From: Diphasiastrum complanatum
Taxonomy: Eukaryota; Streptophyta; Lycopodiopsida; Lycopodiales; Lycopodiaceae
Assembly: GCA_029204225.1 (NCBI GenBank)
Contig: CM055095.1
Span: 59,232,865-59,296,864 of the forward strand
Reading direction: 5' to 3'
Length of the DNA stretch: 64,000 nucleotides
Position numbers and translations under genes: made by a program. A model generated the notes under the pieces. It had not been told where the DNA came from. It saw only the letters and a program-made list of their open reading frames with translations, and did no database searches. Numbering within the stretch: the stretch's first letter is position 1; each line of letters opens with the position of its first letter. Positions 49,600 through 62,073 of this stretch are shown one piece after another.

Positions 49600-51206
49600 T
49601 TTGTGCAGGCTCGAGCTCTGCACACATATCTCTCTTCTTTTGTTAACACAGGTATGAAAGTCCCACTCCAATATGCATTAAAGTTATGTAATCAATTTTC
49701 TTTTCTACTTCATTTCAATATATTAGGATTTATTGTAATGTATTGTATGTTTATGAATGTAGTAATCATGTCGGGGTCAGGCAGTGGTGAAAGCTTGGGA
49801 GACTTTGTAAAAAATTTATATGAATCATTTACTTCTGAGCAAAAAACACAACTGCAAAGTATGCTTAGCCGAGATGAGGGCGGTCCCTCACAAGCGGCCG
49901 CGACTTCCAATCTCACCGAAGAGTCATCCACAAATCCTTATTATGACGTAGATCCTCAAGGCAATATAATTGCCAATAGAAAAAGGAGGGTGGTTTTGGA
50001 CCGACTCTATTCTTTATGCCAACGCCATTTTGGCGACAAATTATTTAGTAAATGATCCGAACAACCTGCCGCCGATAAACGACAAGTTATTGGTACCCTT
50101 CGTGACGAATTCCAACAAAAAGAGGAATTCGAGGAGAAGGAAATTCATAAGCATATGAGCTTATGGATTAGGCATCGTTGTGATATGGCACGACGAGCTT
50201 ATAGGGACGGACAAAAAAATAAATGGAACCGTGTAAAAGCGGATGAACGATTTTACAAGTAGAGGTGAGGAAGTCCTCCAAATCCAAGGTAGAGCCTCCA
50301 AATGTCCTCCAAGCAACCTGCAAGCTTCAAGATGCTCCCCAACTCCAAGCTAGGATGCCTCCACCTGCAAGTAAGGATCTGCAAGCCTCCAAGGATCTCT
50401 CCTCCACCTGTGTCTATACTCTTTAAACACAAAGATGGATAACAAGCTGGCCTCAAGTATTCACCACCCGACCATAGCTAGATCCAAGCTCCAAGCAAGA
50501 CCTATCTAGCACCCCCTTGCTAACCATAAACAAATCACAAGCATACCACAACACTCCATAGCATACTCAAGATCCAAACCCTACTTATGTCCCATACCAT
50601 AAACAAGATCCAAACCTCTAGCATACTACCACAAGAAAGCTCCTACCTGTCCTTAACCAAGGACACTAGTACCTTAATCTAAAACACCTACCCTTAATAC
50701 TAAGGGTACCCCTTATCCAAGGGTCACGTGACTCCATACCTCCAACTAAGGTATAGTCACTTGCCTGTCCTTATTCAAGGGCACATACCCTTAATCCTAA
50801 GGGTACCTTGCCATTTAGCCCCCAACACTAAATGGACTATTAGGGGTCTGAAGTACTGCTAGTTACATAGGTATGTAACAAACGAACACCAGATAAATAC
50901 AAGATTTAGAAACATGCTGCGACGGCTAGGATGCATGGGATAGGCAATCCTAGGTTGGGTTCGAGCGGAAAGGCGGGATTGCAAGCAAGCATGGTAAGTG
51001 AATTTACACTACCCTTATAGTTTATTTTTGATTTTATATGCTTTTATTTTTTAATATCCATTATGACTAGCTGCTTCAACGTAGCCCTAAATTAATTTCA
51101 ACTTGACTATGGACGTCTGCCAACTAAGAAGGAGTACGAATTCGCCTTCAGAAAATTGTATGACGCATTAGTCGACAAACTAAAGAGCGAGGGTCATCCT
51201 CCAAAT
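49600..51206 (+). pseudogene. Second CACTA-associated gene, divergent from the transposase
   Basis: An untranslated exon near 49610-49651 (TGTGCAG ... CACAG|GTATG) precedes an exon with ATG at 49768 (MSGSGSGESLGDFVKNLYES). The frame stops at 50055, then the same exon continues in another frame with KRQVIGTLRDEFQQKEEFEE and SLWIRHRCDMARRAYRDGQK to 50259. A 638-bp insertion follows, after which KHAATARMHGIGNPRL resumes to a donor at 50991. A further exon ends at 51206 (DYGRLPTKKEYEFAFRKLYD, then GTAAGT). Position and orientation fit the second gene of CACTA elements (PttA/Transposase_24-like), but the family assignment is uncertain. Confidence 0.5.
50260..50897. mobile_element. 638-bp insertion flanked by TACAAG repeats
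   Basis: Splits the second CACTA gene. The hexamer TACAAG occurs immediately left (50254-50259) and right (50898-50903). The insert has no coding sequence, no TG..CA ends and ends A-rich (..CCAGATAAA), so a SINE-like origin is possible. Its right half contains several related CCTTA..TAAGGGTACC palindromic pieces (about 50690-50810). Confidence 0.5.
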
Positions 51207-54200
51207 GTAAGTACTAGTTTTTGTATTCATACTAATGTGGTTTGTATTTCAAGGTCAATTTTATTTGATTTAATACAATCAAATATTAAATATGAATGTA
51301 GTTTGTTTGCTCGTGTTCATAATGTACACTAATGCGTGTTTCTATCCAAATCATCTAGAATTGATTTGGATCTCTCTACCAATGATATACACCAATGTGT
51401 GCTTCTTTCCAAATCACCTAGATTTGTTTAATACCATAAACTATGACATCACAATAACTAAATTGTTACCCAAAATAGTATATTATTTGCAATAATATTT
51501 CAATCTAAATTACATTGGATATTCCTACTAGCAAAATAAAGACTTTTCTTTTTCAAAGCTTATGTTTTAGTTTACATCTCAATTTAAACTCAAGATGCCT
51601 AAGCATATATATTGATCTTCTTGATTAAAAGGTGTTTGGTGAGTGAGATATCATACAAGAGGTTCAAATTATCAACTAAAAGAACTTTCTACTTTAGAAT
51701 ATGTGATATTGCCTTGATGAAGGTCGATCCAAAGTTTGGTGGTCACAATGAATATAAGGAAACAATTCACATAAAATCTCTTAAAAAATTGGTTTTAATA
51801 GAGTTTTTAATCACCCAAACCAAATCAACATCATTATGCCCATCTTGGAAACATTTTATGAATGTTTTGTCTTATAATCAATTCTGGCACTACAGTAATA
51901 CATCATCAAAGATTTAGTGCATAGATGAGGATCATTGTAATTAATAGATTATTACACAAATCAAGATGGATATGGTTGAATTCAAAATGACAATTTGAAC
52001 AATGACTATAATTGCATTGGATAAATGAACTTTGGTGGATTGAATGCAAGATGATGTTTTCAACACAAGTGTTCCCTCTTGTGATCCCCATCCCATAGAG
52101 ATATTTGGCATTCTATACGAATGTCATCCTAGTACAATTGTAAAATGATATTAATTGAATTCTCAATTTTTAGGAATCAATAAAAGATTACTCTCAAATC
52201 ATCTCTTAATTGACGTACATCTAAAACAATGTACACTAATACACATTCTTTCACCAATCAACTATTATTAAATCTATCTATGAGATTTGTCCAACACCTC
52301 AAATTGTCATCACAATGATGGGTTTTTTTTTGGGGTTGTTGACACTTTAAGCTCATAAAACTTTCTTTTGCAAAACTATGCATCTTGGTTTTGAGGGCTT
52401 GAACTTGGGACCAAAGAAACTTTGTATGCCAAGCTAACCAATTGAGCCACCCTCATCAACTTCTGGGGATGAACATGTGTATCTAAATGTATGATGCAAT
52501 CAACACTTTTAACAAAGTCCTAAGAGTGATTTAAGATTTGTTATCATAAAGTTGTGACTAAAAAGAATGGCCCAACTACTTTACAACACAAGTAAGAATT
52601 CTCTTTTAGGTCATCACAAAATGATAATTCAAGATCAAGAGTTAAATAATCAACGTGACAACTAGATAACCAAAGTTGTAGCTCTTTCAAATCTAAGACT
52701 ACATATACTCTTGAAATATAACTATATATTAGAGTCAGATAATGACAATTAAAGCCAAGTCAAAATAAGACGAGAAATATAGGTTATGTCGTCTAATTGT
52801 TGCTAGGATTATATAAAGAATTATGTGAAAGTTTTTGAAAAGATTGTCTACTGATAATTACAGCTGAACATAAGATGTGCTAGATATCGTATGAAAGAAT
52901 GTTCATATTAGTAAGAAGAAAATCGTGGTTTTTAAGCTTGAGGTACATACTGAATCAATGGAGTAATACGAGTGGAGCTTTAGTAGATCATACAAAACCT
53001 TGTTGCTGCTTGTAGTTGTAAATCTAGACAAATACGTTCTCCTTTAACAATCATCGTAATTTTGGAGCTAAAATCTTATTGGAAGATTAACCTTTTACCA
53101 ACTTGTGCGCTTGTCATTGCATATCATCAAGAAAACAGGCTCCTTCTGACACTGCAATCTATTAACAACTACCAGAATGGATCTTTTAAACTAAAACCCA
53201 ATTCAATTTCAAGGCCTTCAATAGGCATGTCGGTGGGCCTCCTTTCTTCAAGGTCCAGGGTTTGACTCTACGCGAAACAACTAAAGCATACAGTAGAAAA
53301 ATAATTGGACAATCACATGTTTCTATAAAAGTGCAGCATTTGCTCAGATTCAACCCTGGTAGCATGGGCTTGGTGAGCTATTCAACATTGCCATATTACT
53401 TGCACAAATATTTAAATCCTCTTCTCCACATCACTCAGGCATAGAGGTTGCATAATGAGAGAGAGAGTACACATACTTTGAGGCCACACTTTTCACAGAA
53501 ATCACAAATTGCTTAGGACTCATCAAATGTTAATACTAAACTGCACGCACAACACAGCAAAAGCATTTCTTAAACAAAACAATCAAACCACCACCAGCCA
53601 ATTCTTCAGTAGGATTGTTGAACATGATGACATAGAAGAGAGAACGTTCTCCACTAGAATTCAGCAAACTTCTTCCACATGGAAGCAAGCACCTACAAGT
53701 GATAGCATGGAGTCGTTTGATCTCAACCTCATGACTAACTATTGTCTGTAGGAAGGTACCATATAGCTTGGCCATGACATGTCCAATCATGATAGTGCGG
53801 TAGTTCTCAGGTCCTCTTGGCCTTTGGGGACACGTAAGAGTATGGGACAAGGCAACTAAACACACTTGACCTCTTCGAGAAAAAGGGTGATGCTGATATG
53901 ATTGCACATGCACAATAAGACGCCCCCAGATCCGTTCGTTGTTAGCACCAATGCAAGGAGCCCGCCACTGCATTCTCTACTCCTTCAAATTTTTCTAAAT
54001 TTAAGGCTTTCTCCGAACATATGAAGAGTACAAAGCTAGGATGTATAGTGCTGATGCATCAAGCTTTATAAAGAGATTACCTGCATATGCCTTTCAGGTT
54101 TCAAGTAAGCAAAGATTTAAGTCAATTTTGTATTTGGAACCAAACAAACTGATGTGTAAACCAAATGTATGCTTCATGGTCCCCGACTACTTCAAGGCTC

Positions 54201-54458
54201 AATTTGTCTTGAAGTGCTAATTCGGCACTTGCAGCTTGTATGGGCAGAACTATTGCCCAAAACTTTGAATACTTTGCAAAATGTAGAAGATTTCCCATGA
54301 AGGTCTCTCAAGCTTGCGGTGCTTTTGCACACTTTTCTTCTAAGTCTGTAGTTTTGACTGATGCAAGGGCACCACAGAAACAGGCTCAATCCATATACAA
54401 GACCATATACAGAATAAAGTACTCAAAACCTCAAAGCATTTCACTCATACTTGCTTGC
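51207..54458. other. A/T-rich intergenic DNA, no supported gene
   Basis: Open frames here (e.g. 51612-51917 +, 53536-53973 -) have no recognisable domain. It contains a tRNA-like repeat (52393-52454). The 3' end of the RPA1 transcript probably lies in 54.2-54.46 kb. Confidence 0.5.
52393..52454 (-). repeat. tRNA-like (SINE-type) sequence, second copy
   Basis: The minus strand reads GAGGGTGGCTCAATTGG (box A), GGCATACAAAGTTTCTTTGG, then AGTTCAAGCCCTC (box B). The ends pair GAGGG/CCCTC. It shares the same order and most bases with 17298-17361, including the unusual GGCAT-CAAAGTTTCTTTGG middle, so both derive from one tRNA-derived repeat family. Confidence 0.65.
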
Positions 54459-56727
54459 TTAGTAACCTCCACCATAGGCGCCACTCCTCATCCCAAGGGA
54501 TCCATTGCCATAACCACCGCCAAAGCCTCCATCACCTCCACCATAACTACCACCACCTTGATTCGGACAATCTCTTGCCCAGTGTCCCCCCTGGCCACAT
54601 TTAAAACAGGAGTTTGCGCTACCCATACTTTCTCCTCCAGTAACCATGCCCCCATACCCACCACTGAGATTGCTTCCTCCACGAGTCGCGCTTGTCTCAC
54701 AATCTCTTGCAAAATGTCCATCCTTACCACACTTAAAACATGTAGCAGCTCCCGAATTTGCAGCTGCAAATGTTCCCATTTTGCCACCAGCAGAAGCATT
54801 GAAGCCATAGCCAGATGCTGGCTCCGAAACTCTGAAGTCTCTCTGAATTGAGTTGGGTCCACCATAACCGTTAATTCCATACCCGGTTGTGCCTTCCATG
54901 TAAGATGGACCTGAATTTATTATAGGTGTGTTTGTTGAGTTAACCTCACCTCTTGATACTTTAGCAATCAAGTCTAACAAAAGTCTACTCTCAGAGGAAT
55001 AGTCAAGCTTTTCAGACCTAATTACAGTGCATTTTACTCGTTGCTCATCATTGTAACTCTCTTCCTTCACCTTAAGTCTGAACAAATGCTGCGTAAAGAG
55101 AAGCCTATGGATCAAATCCCCAAATTGAGGATCTTCATCCTGTCGCCACATATATAAATCTTTAGCTGACACCCCAATAATCTCTTCGCCTGCTTCTTGA
55201 AAAGCAGTGATCCAAGTTACTCCAGAATGATCCTGCACTTGAACAGAAAGAAGGTACCTATAGTCACATTCAGGTACAGATCGGTCACATCTGTCGCATC
55301 GCCAAGTGCCATCGCCATTGTTAGTCACTTTTTTGTTACACTGCCTGTCACCTATTAGTATTGGGCATGCAGTATAGCAAAAATTGTCGGTCTTTATGTA
55401 AGCAATTGTGGCTTTTACTGCTATCCAGTCAGGCTTATCAGACCTACCAAGACCTTCATCACTGATTTGTGATACGGTTTTGCGCATCTCAATGCGTGCC
55501 CCAGTCCCACCCTCTCTTGATATAGACTGAGAGGCTGTCGTCTTACCTTCTCGATCAAACCAGTCTCGCACCCTCTGTGCTGCCTGAATATCCGGGTTAA
55601 TCAAAAGTTGAGTTGAAGAAATCGTACCAACTGATTTTCCACTAAAATCACTAATACGGCCAGCTTTGACAACGAGAACAGGAAACTGTCCAGAATCACA
55701 AAGTGCCTGGAGCTCCTGCCCTTCCCGGCTACAAAAAGCACCCCACATTGTCATTTCAACACTCTTTCCTGACTTATCACGAAGTTGAAGAGTTCTTTTT
55801 TGAGTCTCAATCCCATTCTTTCTCATGATTGTACTTGTAGGATTGACTGCTACAACCACCCCAATAACATCTACCATGGCATTATTGTCCAGATTTCCGA
55901 TCTCACTAATAGGCCTGAAATCAAACTGTTGCTGAGGTATAGAACCATCCTCGTCAAAACAAGGCTCCACTGTTGAAGTACTTTCCAAAAAGATTTCCCA
56001 CTCATTCTTCAAATGGTTAAAGCTTCTCTGAGAGGCTTTTAAAGAACCCTTGGAGATTAAGTACAATTTTCCCACCTCTATACGATCATAGAACTGATCG
56101 GCAACGTTGTTGAAACAAGTTGCACGAATCTCTCCACCATCGGCATCAAGTAGATCAAAATGGAAAACCTTTCCATCTCCTCTGGCATTATGAAATCGGC
56201 GAAGTTCACCTTTTGCAGTAACTCTTGCTTTAATGGTCCATCGACCCTGGTATGGATTTAATGCTGCAATTGGCACAATTCTTGCAGGTGCCTCATTCTT
56301 GCTGATGGGACCCCGATTCGAATACATTGGAGGAGGCTGAGGAGAAATAATAGGGCGGCCATATTGCTTCTGCTGAGGATAAGGATTATCCCCAAGACCA
56401 GAAACAGTACCAACAGAAGAACTTACAACACTGGAACTGTCATTTGAGGGCCTCGGAGGTTGATATCCTCCAGAACGAAGTTCACTATTCTGATAGCCAC
56501 CATTTAGGAGCTGCCCCACACCTGATCCTAGCCCTGCTTTGTATCCATCGCTCATTGATGGAGCTGGCTGGGCCTGGTGAGGTTGAACAAGAGGTTGTTG
56601 ATGCTGCTGCTGCAGATTACCAGCACCTATTGCAGCCGACTGATCCGTTGATGAAACCAATTGCTTTGGTTCTCCAATGATATCAGCCTCCAAGAGCACA
56701 ACCTCCATGTTCAACACAATGGTAATT
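54459..56727 (-). CDS. RPA1: Replication protein A large subunit (RPA1/RPA70), C-terminal main exon
   Basis: Single-strand DNA-binding subunit used in replication, repair and recombination. The exon starts after an acceptor TTTTTTTTTGCAG at 56728 with ITIVLNMEVVLLEADIIGEP, the end of the N-terminal DBD-F and linker start. A Gln/Ser-rich linker follows (to ~145, counted from the GTG at 56717), then DBD-A (RWTIKARVTAKGELRRFHN, from ~159), DBD-B (~270-390) and DBD-C with its zinc ribbon (CNKK ... CDRCDRSVPEC). Two CCHC knuckles, CFKCGKDGHFARDC (660) and CFKCGQGGHWARDC (704), sit in a Gly-rich tail. Such knuckles mark plant RPA1 of the C/E type. The long frame is undamaged. The exon(s) for the N-terminal ~110 residues are not found up to 64000, so the gene is incomplete in this window or split by a retroelement-filled intron. 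Confidence 0.93.
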
Positions 56728-57513
56728 CTGCAAAAAAAAAGAAAATCGTCAGTATGAACATCCTAACGAACAGTGGAGATTCTGCTTTATTTGCAAACAA
56801 AGATACAATGAAAGCAATCAGACTGCAAAATTATCCTGAATGAACTTGAAAGTTCCCGTGAGCATTCATGCTGAGTTTACTTCACACGGTGTAAGGTCCC
56901 AGTAAAACCCTATACCATTTCCTCAAAATCAACATATTCTGTAATATCTATGTAGCCTTACAATATCTGAATTATACAAAACTGTTTTGAAAAGAGTATT
57001 TCAAAATTTAACGATCGTTTAAAGGGCTATACCAATCCAGGGAATATGCTGTTTAGGAAAAATGTTGAACCCTTACTATTGTTTTGTCCGTAGGCTTGGG
57101 ATCCTTGGAAGCTAAGAATACTTGCCCTAAGGTGCCTCTTCTTGCGGCACACTTTATCCTGTTTCTCTTCTCAAACATTCTCATCAAAACTATATATGCT
57201 TGAACCTTGAAATGTTGACCATGTGATCTCTGCTTATTTACATGAGGATAAATGTCCCATATACCACCATGTTCTTCTCCATTGGCCTTTCAAGCCACAA
57301 AACTAATACCCAGAGCTTTGAATCGTCACATTCCAACCTCATCATGGTTCAGGACTTTGTGCTCACAATATGTGCCAAATAGATAGCTGAAAATATGGTG
57401 GAGATAGAAGAGACTTGTCGATTAATCCAATCAAATGATACCTGAGCAGTGTTGGAATATGCATCCAACATATCAAAGCCCATGTCAACTGATCAGATTT
57501 CGTTAAATTAGGA
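56728..57513. other. Intron/upstream region of RPA1, nothing recognised
   Basis: Begins with the polypyrimidine tract and acceptor of the RPA1 exon (minus strand). The remaining sequence shows no RPA N-terminal domain, no other coding motif and no element border. Confidence 0.5.
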
Positions 57514-60004
57514 TTGAGTCATTATATCTACGAACGTGATTGCTTTCCACCTGAGGACTCTGCTAGTGGCTTTGTTCAACTCTTTCAAGTCTGCTCTTTT
57601 ATCACCTCTGGTCACATTCCTTCTTCTATTGTGCGTCTTTTGTCTGTGTCTCGTTTGATCGCCATGACTAAAGCCTCAGGGTGGCATCCGTCCCATCGCT
57701 ATTGGCGAAGTCCTCCTCCGTCTTGTTAGTCGCTCTATCTGTTTTCGGTTTCAACAAATTTTCGCCTCTTTTCTTTCCGTCTCCTCCGTCTTGTTAGTCG
57801 CTCTATCTGTTTTCGGTTTCAACAAATTTTCGCCTCTTTTCTTTCCACTCATCAGTTTGGCATCTCTACTCTTGGCGGCTGTGAAGTTGTCATTCATGGT
57901 TTGCGTGACTCGGACACAAACCCAACACCAAGCCCCTACACTTGCACCCAGCAAAACTCAGCAACATGCTGTCCCTCCAAGTGAAGATTCGACCCCAATA
58001 GTTTATCCTCACCCATATGAAGAAATTCGGCTGCATCATCAGTATCGCCAACAATTGATCTCCATCCTGACTGGATTGTTCTCCAAGTGGATGTTTCCAA
58101 TGCTTTTAGAGCTGCGACCTTTCGGAAGCTGTGCGTGGCTGGTGGTGAGTTGGCTCAGCTTATCCCATTTGTGCGGTTGTTCTATGTTGCTGAGACTCCT
58201 CTCTTTTACAGTCACCATGTGCGCTCTGGGGATCTTTCTACTATCCAGTCTGTAGCAGGTGTTCGTCAAGGTAATCCTTTGGGTGGTCCTCTTTTCGCTC
58301 TGGCTCTTTTCCGTGCACTTCAAGCTTCTGCAGAGGCCTTTTCCTCTTGCTTATTTCCTTCGGTTGCTGATGACACTCATATTGTTGGTCCTGCTCCTAC
58401 GGTGCTCCTCGCATTTTATCATTTCTCTGAGAAGCTGGCTTCTCTTGGTTTGTCTATTCAACCTCGCAAGTGTTCAGTGTGGTATCCAGCAGGTCTTCCC
58501 CCGGACTTTGTTCCTCCTCAAGGTTTCCTTGCTCCTTCGGATGGCATTCGCATTTTGGGTGTTCCTTTTGGGTCTGCTTCCTTCAGCTTTGCTTTTCTTG
58601 GTGAGGCTCTCCAGGAGGATGTTGCTCATTCAGATCTGCTTCCCCGGTTGGGCAACACTCAAATCGCGTTTGGCATCTTGTCATCTTGCTTTATCCAGTG
58701 TCCTTATTTGTTGTGGACTTTCCCCCCTGCTCAGGACTTTTTGCATCTTCTCTCTTCCTTTGACAACTCTATTGTGGATGTTTTTGGCTGCCTTTGGGGC
58801 CTAGGTTCGTTGGATGGTGTGGAGACCCTTTCAGCTCGAAACCAACCTCGATTACCCATTTCTTATGGAAGTGTGGGTCTTCTCTCTACGGTTTCTTCTA
58901 CACCTGCAGCTTTTCTTGGGAGCTGGGGGCTCTTGTCGCCCATGCTTTGTCTTCTCAGTTCCTTTCTGGCTTTGTTGGATTGCATTGCAATTTGCTCATG
59001 TGGATAGCAGTTCTCTGACTTTCCAGCACCTCCTCATCGTTGCGCGAGAGCTCCTCCCCCTCTCTGCCCAAGCTTGTCTTCCTCCTTTTGAGCAACTCCT
59101 CACTTTCAGCTCAGATCACCTGCAAGAGACCCTCTTGGAGCGCGTGCACAAGCAAACCCTTTCCAACATGCTCTTTGAGGCTCTTTCGGCGTTGCATCGA
59201 GCTCGGCTTCTTTTCTTGTGCGGGTCTTGGTGCGAGGGCTTGGTTGTCACCTCGACCTGTTATTCCTTCCTTTCGTTCGGCCATCTTCATTCACCACTGC
59301 TCTTCGTCTTCGCTTGGGACCCTATCCTTCCGTCTTGGGTCTCTCCAGGTGTGTTTGTGTTCACCCTATTGATGCTCTTGCTATCCACCTCCTCCGCTGT
59401 CCTTCTAGGAGTGAGCGCACAGCTACGCATGACGTTGTCAGAGATGTTGCGGCCACTATAGCCAGAGATGGAGGATTCCATGTCCTCAGAGAGCAGTCTC
59501 ATGTCCTTCCTTCTTCTGCGTCTCACTCTTCGCGCAGGCGTGTTGACATTGTCCTGTCTCGGGATGGGCTTCGTACTTTTGCAGATGTTGTTGCGCGTGG
59601 TGACCTATTGCCTTGCTCTGCCTTCACACCAGGAGAAGCGGTAGGCATGGCAGCACAAGAGAAGAAAAAAAACTACTCCGACAAGCACCCCACTGATGCT
59701 TTCCTTTCCCTGACAATTGAGACTTATGACACCTTGCATCGAGTCTCGACGCTTTGAGGATTTTCTTCGCATGTATTCTCATCAAGCGGCAGAGCGTCAA
59801 GGTATTCCTGGTTCTATTCTCGTGGCTTCTTTCAAACAACGTATTTCCATTGCCCTGCAATGTGCTCAGGCCCTATCAATTTTGCAACGGGCGATGGTGG
59901 CTGGGTCTGCTACATCTCATCTCCCTTCATTAGCCGACTCACCACCTTTTGACTTTTCTGATCTGCTGCAGTCAATTGGCAGATTCTCACTGACATCATC
60001 ATAA
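57514..60004 (+). pseudogene. LINE-like reverse transcriptase, decayed
   Basis: Pieces in changing frames form a non-LTR type RT. An N-terminal block has SGHIPSSIVRLLSVSRLIAM and GGIRPI; then come DVSNAFRAATFRKL (RT motif A), GVRQGNPLGGPLFALALF (motif B) and ADDTHIVGP (catalytic ADD). GLSIQPRKCSVW and GIRILGVPFGS follow, with a C-terminal region containing HLLRCPSRSERTATHDVVRD and RRRVDIVLSRDGLRTFADVV (an HLLRC..-type domain), ending ..DLLQSIGRFSLTSS at 60004. No LTRs or integrase. The frame is broken at least four times, once by a 68-bp tandem duplication. A polyadenylation-like AATAAA at ~60154 follows. The RT core 58087-59007 is one open frame. Confidence 0.8.
57714..57847 (+). repeat. 68-bp tandem duplication in the LINE-like RT
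   Basis: Copies at 57714-57781 and 57782-57847 are essentially identical (unit begins TCCTCCGTCTTGTTAGTCGC). Since 68 is not a multiple of three, the duplication itself shifts the RT frame. Near-identity implies it is recent. Confidence 0.95.
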
Positions 60005-60249
60005 TTTATGCACTTTTACTTTTTTATGCCAGGATCTGGATTAATCTTAACTTTACTATAAGCTTCGCTCTTGTTTGAGCTTACGTTTGTATAAACTTCC
60101 CCTTCGACGTGTACATATTTTTTTCATCAATGTACCTACTACTTTTTTCTATGAATAAATGCACTAGGGTTTCGTCCGAATATAGTCTTTCTTTGTCTTT
60201 TGTGCAATTGTTCTGGCATCTGTCATTTGTTGAATGGTCTGTCTTTCGC

Positions 60250-62043
60250 TCTAATCAGCTCTGTGCAATAGTTGCCTGGATTGGAAATTCCAATGGTTAT
60301 GGGCCCACATCTAACTCCTTTCATACTCCAGAGTAGCAGGAAACAAAGGATCGACCCCACAAACAAGAAATGTTCGAGCAATGACGAAACGAACCTCGAA
60401 GGTCAACAAGACAAACCATACCACTATTCTGACAATCTTCAATGGAGCGAAGACACGCAGTTCGAGTACTGCAGCTTCACAGAAGAGCCAACTAAATACC
60501 AAGAAGCTATCCAGAGTCCAGAAGGAGAATTCTGGAAACAGGCAATGTCAGAAGAGATCGAGTCGATGAGGCAAAACGAGGCATGGACATTAGAGCCACT
60601 GCCAGAAAACAAAAAAGTAGTCGACTGCAAGTGGGTGTACAAGAAGAAGCTGAAATCAGATGGAACCATTGGCCGCTACAAAGCAAGGCTTGTCGCGAAG
60701 GGCTACACGCAGAGATATGGTGTCGACTATTTCGACACATATTCGCCCATGGTCAAGATGACAAGCATAAGGCTGCTCCTTGCATTCGCCACACAGTACA
60801 ATCTGGAAATTCACCAGATTGACGTGAAAACAGCCTTTCTTCACGGAGATCTAGAGGGGAAAAATTTCATGAAGCAACCTGAAGGCTATGAAGACCCCGA
60901 CAACAGACAATATGTCTGTCGATTGCAGAGATGCATCTACGGTCTAAAACAGGCATCACGAGCCTGATACAAAAAGCTTGATGGTCTTCTAAAGTCTCTA
61001 GACTTCAATCTTACTCAACCAGACTGTAATGTCTATATCAAAAGAGTAGAAAATGATTTTTTGATACTGACCATTTTCGCGGATGTTTCGCTGATGATAG
61101 GAAATTCCTTGATGTTGATCAAAGACACGAAGGATCAAATTTCGGAAAACTACAAAATCACAGATCTTGGAGAAGCAACAAAATGCCTAGGACTGGAGAT
61201 CAGAAGAGATCGAACAAATGGCGAAATGCACTTGAGTAAGTCAAAATACGCCAGAAAAGTGCTGAAGCAGTACCACATGATGGACTATGAAGAGAAAGCC
61301 ACACCAATGATAGTTGGAGCCAAGCTCACGAAACAGGATTGCCCAAAAACAGAAGAGGAAGAACAGAAGATGGCAGGTATACCCTACCAGAACTTCATCG
61401 GTAGTCTGATGTACTTAACAATTTGTACCAGACCCGATCTAATCTTCTCTGTTTACGCATTGAGCCAATTCTGTTCCAACCCTGGTCTAGCACATTGGAA
61501 AATGGCCAACCGAATCCTACAGTATCTGAAGGGTACCCAGAATGTTGGATTAACCTACAGAGCTAGAAACGAAGAGAAAGGATTCGAGCTGCATCACTAC
61601 AGTGATGCGAGCTGGGCGAGTTGCAAAGATGACAGCAAGTCCATTACTGGAGGATGTACAATAGTGTGCGGAGCTGCAATCAGCTGGATATGCAAAAAGC
61701 AAACCCTGGAGCTCAATCCTCTTGCGAGGCTGAGTATGTCGCAGTCTTGAAAGTGGCGAATGAGGTAGTGTGGTTACAAATGATGTTGGAGGCAATCGGG
61801 ATACCACAAGAGGGGCCAAGCACGATGATGATGGACTCCCAAAGTGCCATCTATATGTCCCAAGATCCTGTCTTCCATTCAAAAACGAACCACATTCCTC
61901 TGAAGTACCATCACATTCAAGATTTGATCTCGAAAGGAGAGCTCCAGGTCCAGTTCATAAAATCAGAAAGTATGATTGCAGATCTCCTCACAAACCGCTT
62001 GACAAGCCACTCTTTACCAAGCAAAGAGAGGCAATTGGATTGA
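60250..62043 (+). pseudogene. Ty1/copia reverse transcriptase and RNase H
   Basis: RT begins FWKQAMSEEIESMRQNEAW and VDCKWVYKKKLKSDGTIGRY, then HQIDVKTAFLHGDL and YGLKQASRA. A TGA replaces the expected Trp after QASRA (60965-60967). The catalytic YVDD is replaced by FADV, so the enzyme is dead. RNase H follows with HHYSDASWASCKDDSKS, a frameshift near 61700, then SSCEAEYVAVLKVANE and DSQSAIYMSQDPVFHSKTNH, ending at 62043. No integrase core precedes it; the left end abuts the LINE-like element. The purine tract AAGAGGGAG precedes an LTR at 62074. Confidence 0.92.
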
Positions 62044-62073
62044 ACGAACAAAGCTGCAAGGTACAAGAGGGAG

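Noticed and set aside
51888-51895. CACTACAG as a possible CACTA terminus
   Set aside because: It points away from the transposase genes (an end here on the right should read TAGTG), and no partner terminus was found.
58259-59461. Several long open frames overlapping the LINE-like RT
   Set aside because: They are out-of-frame readings of T/C-rich RT sequence, except the parts after 59000 that continue the RT after frameshifts.
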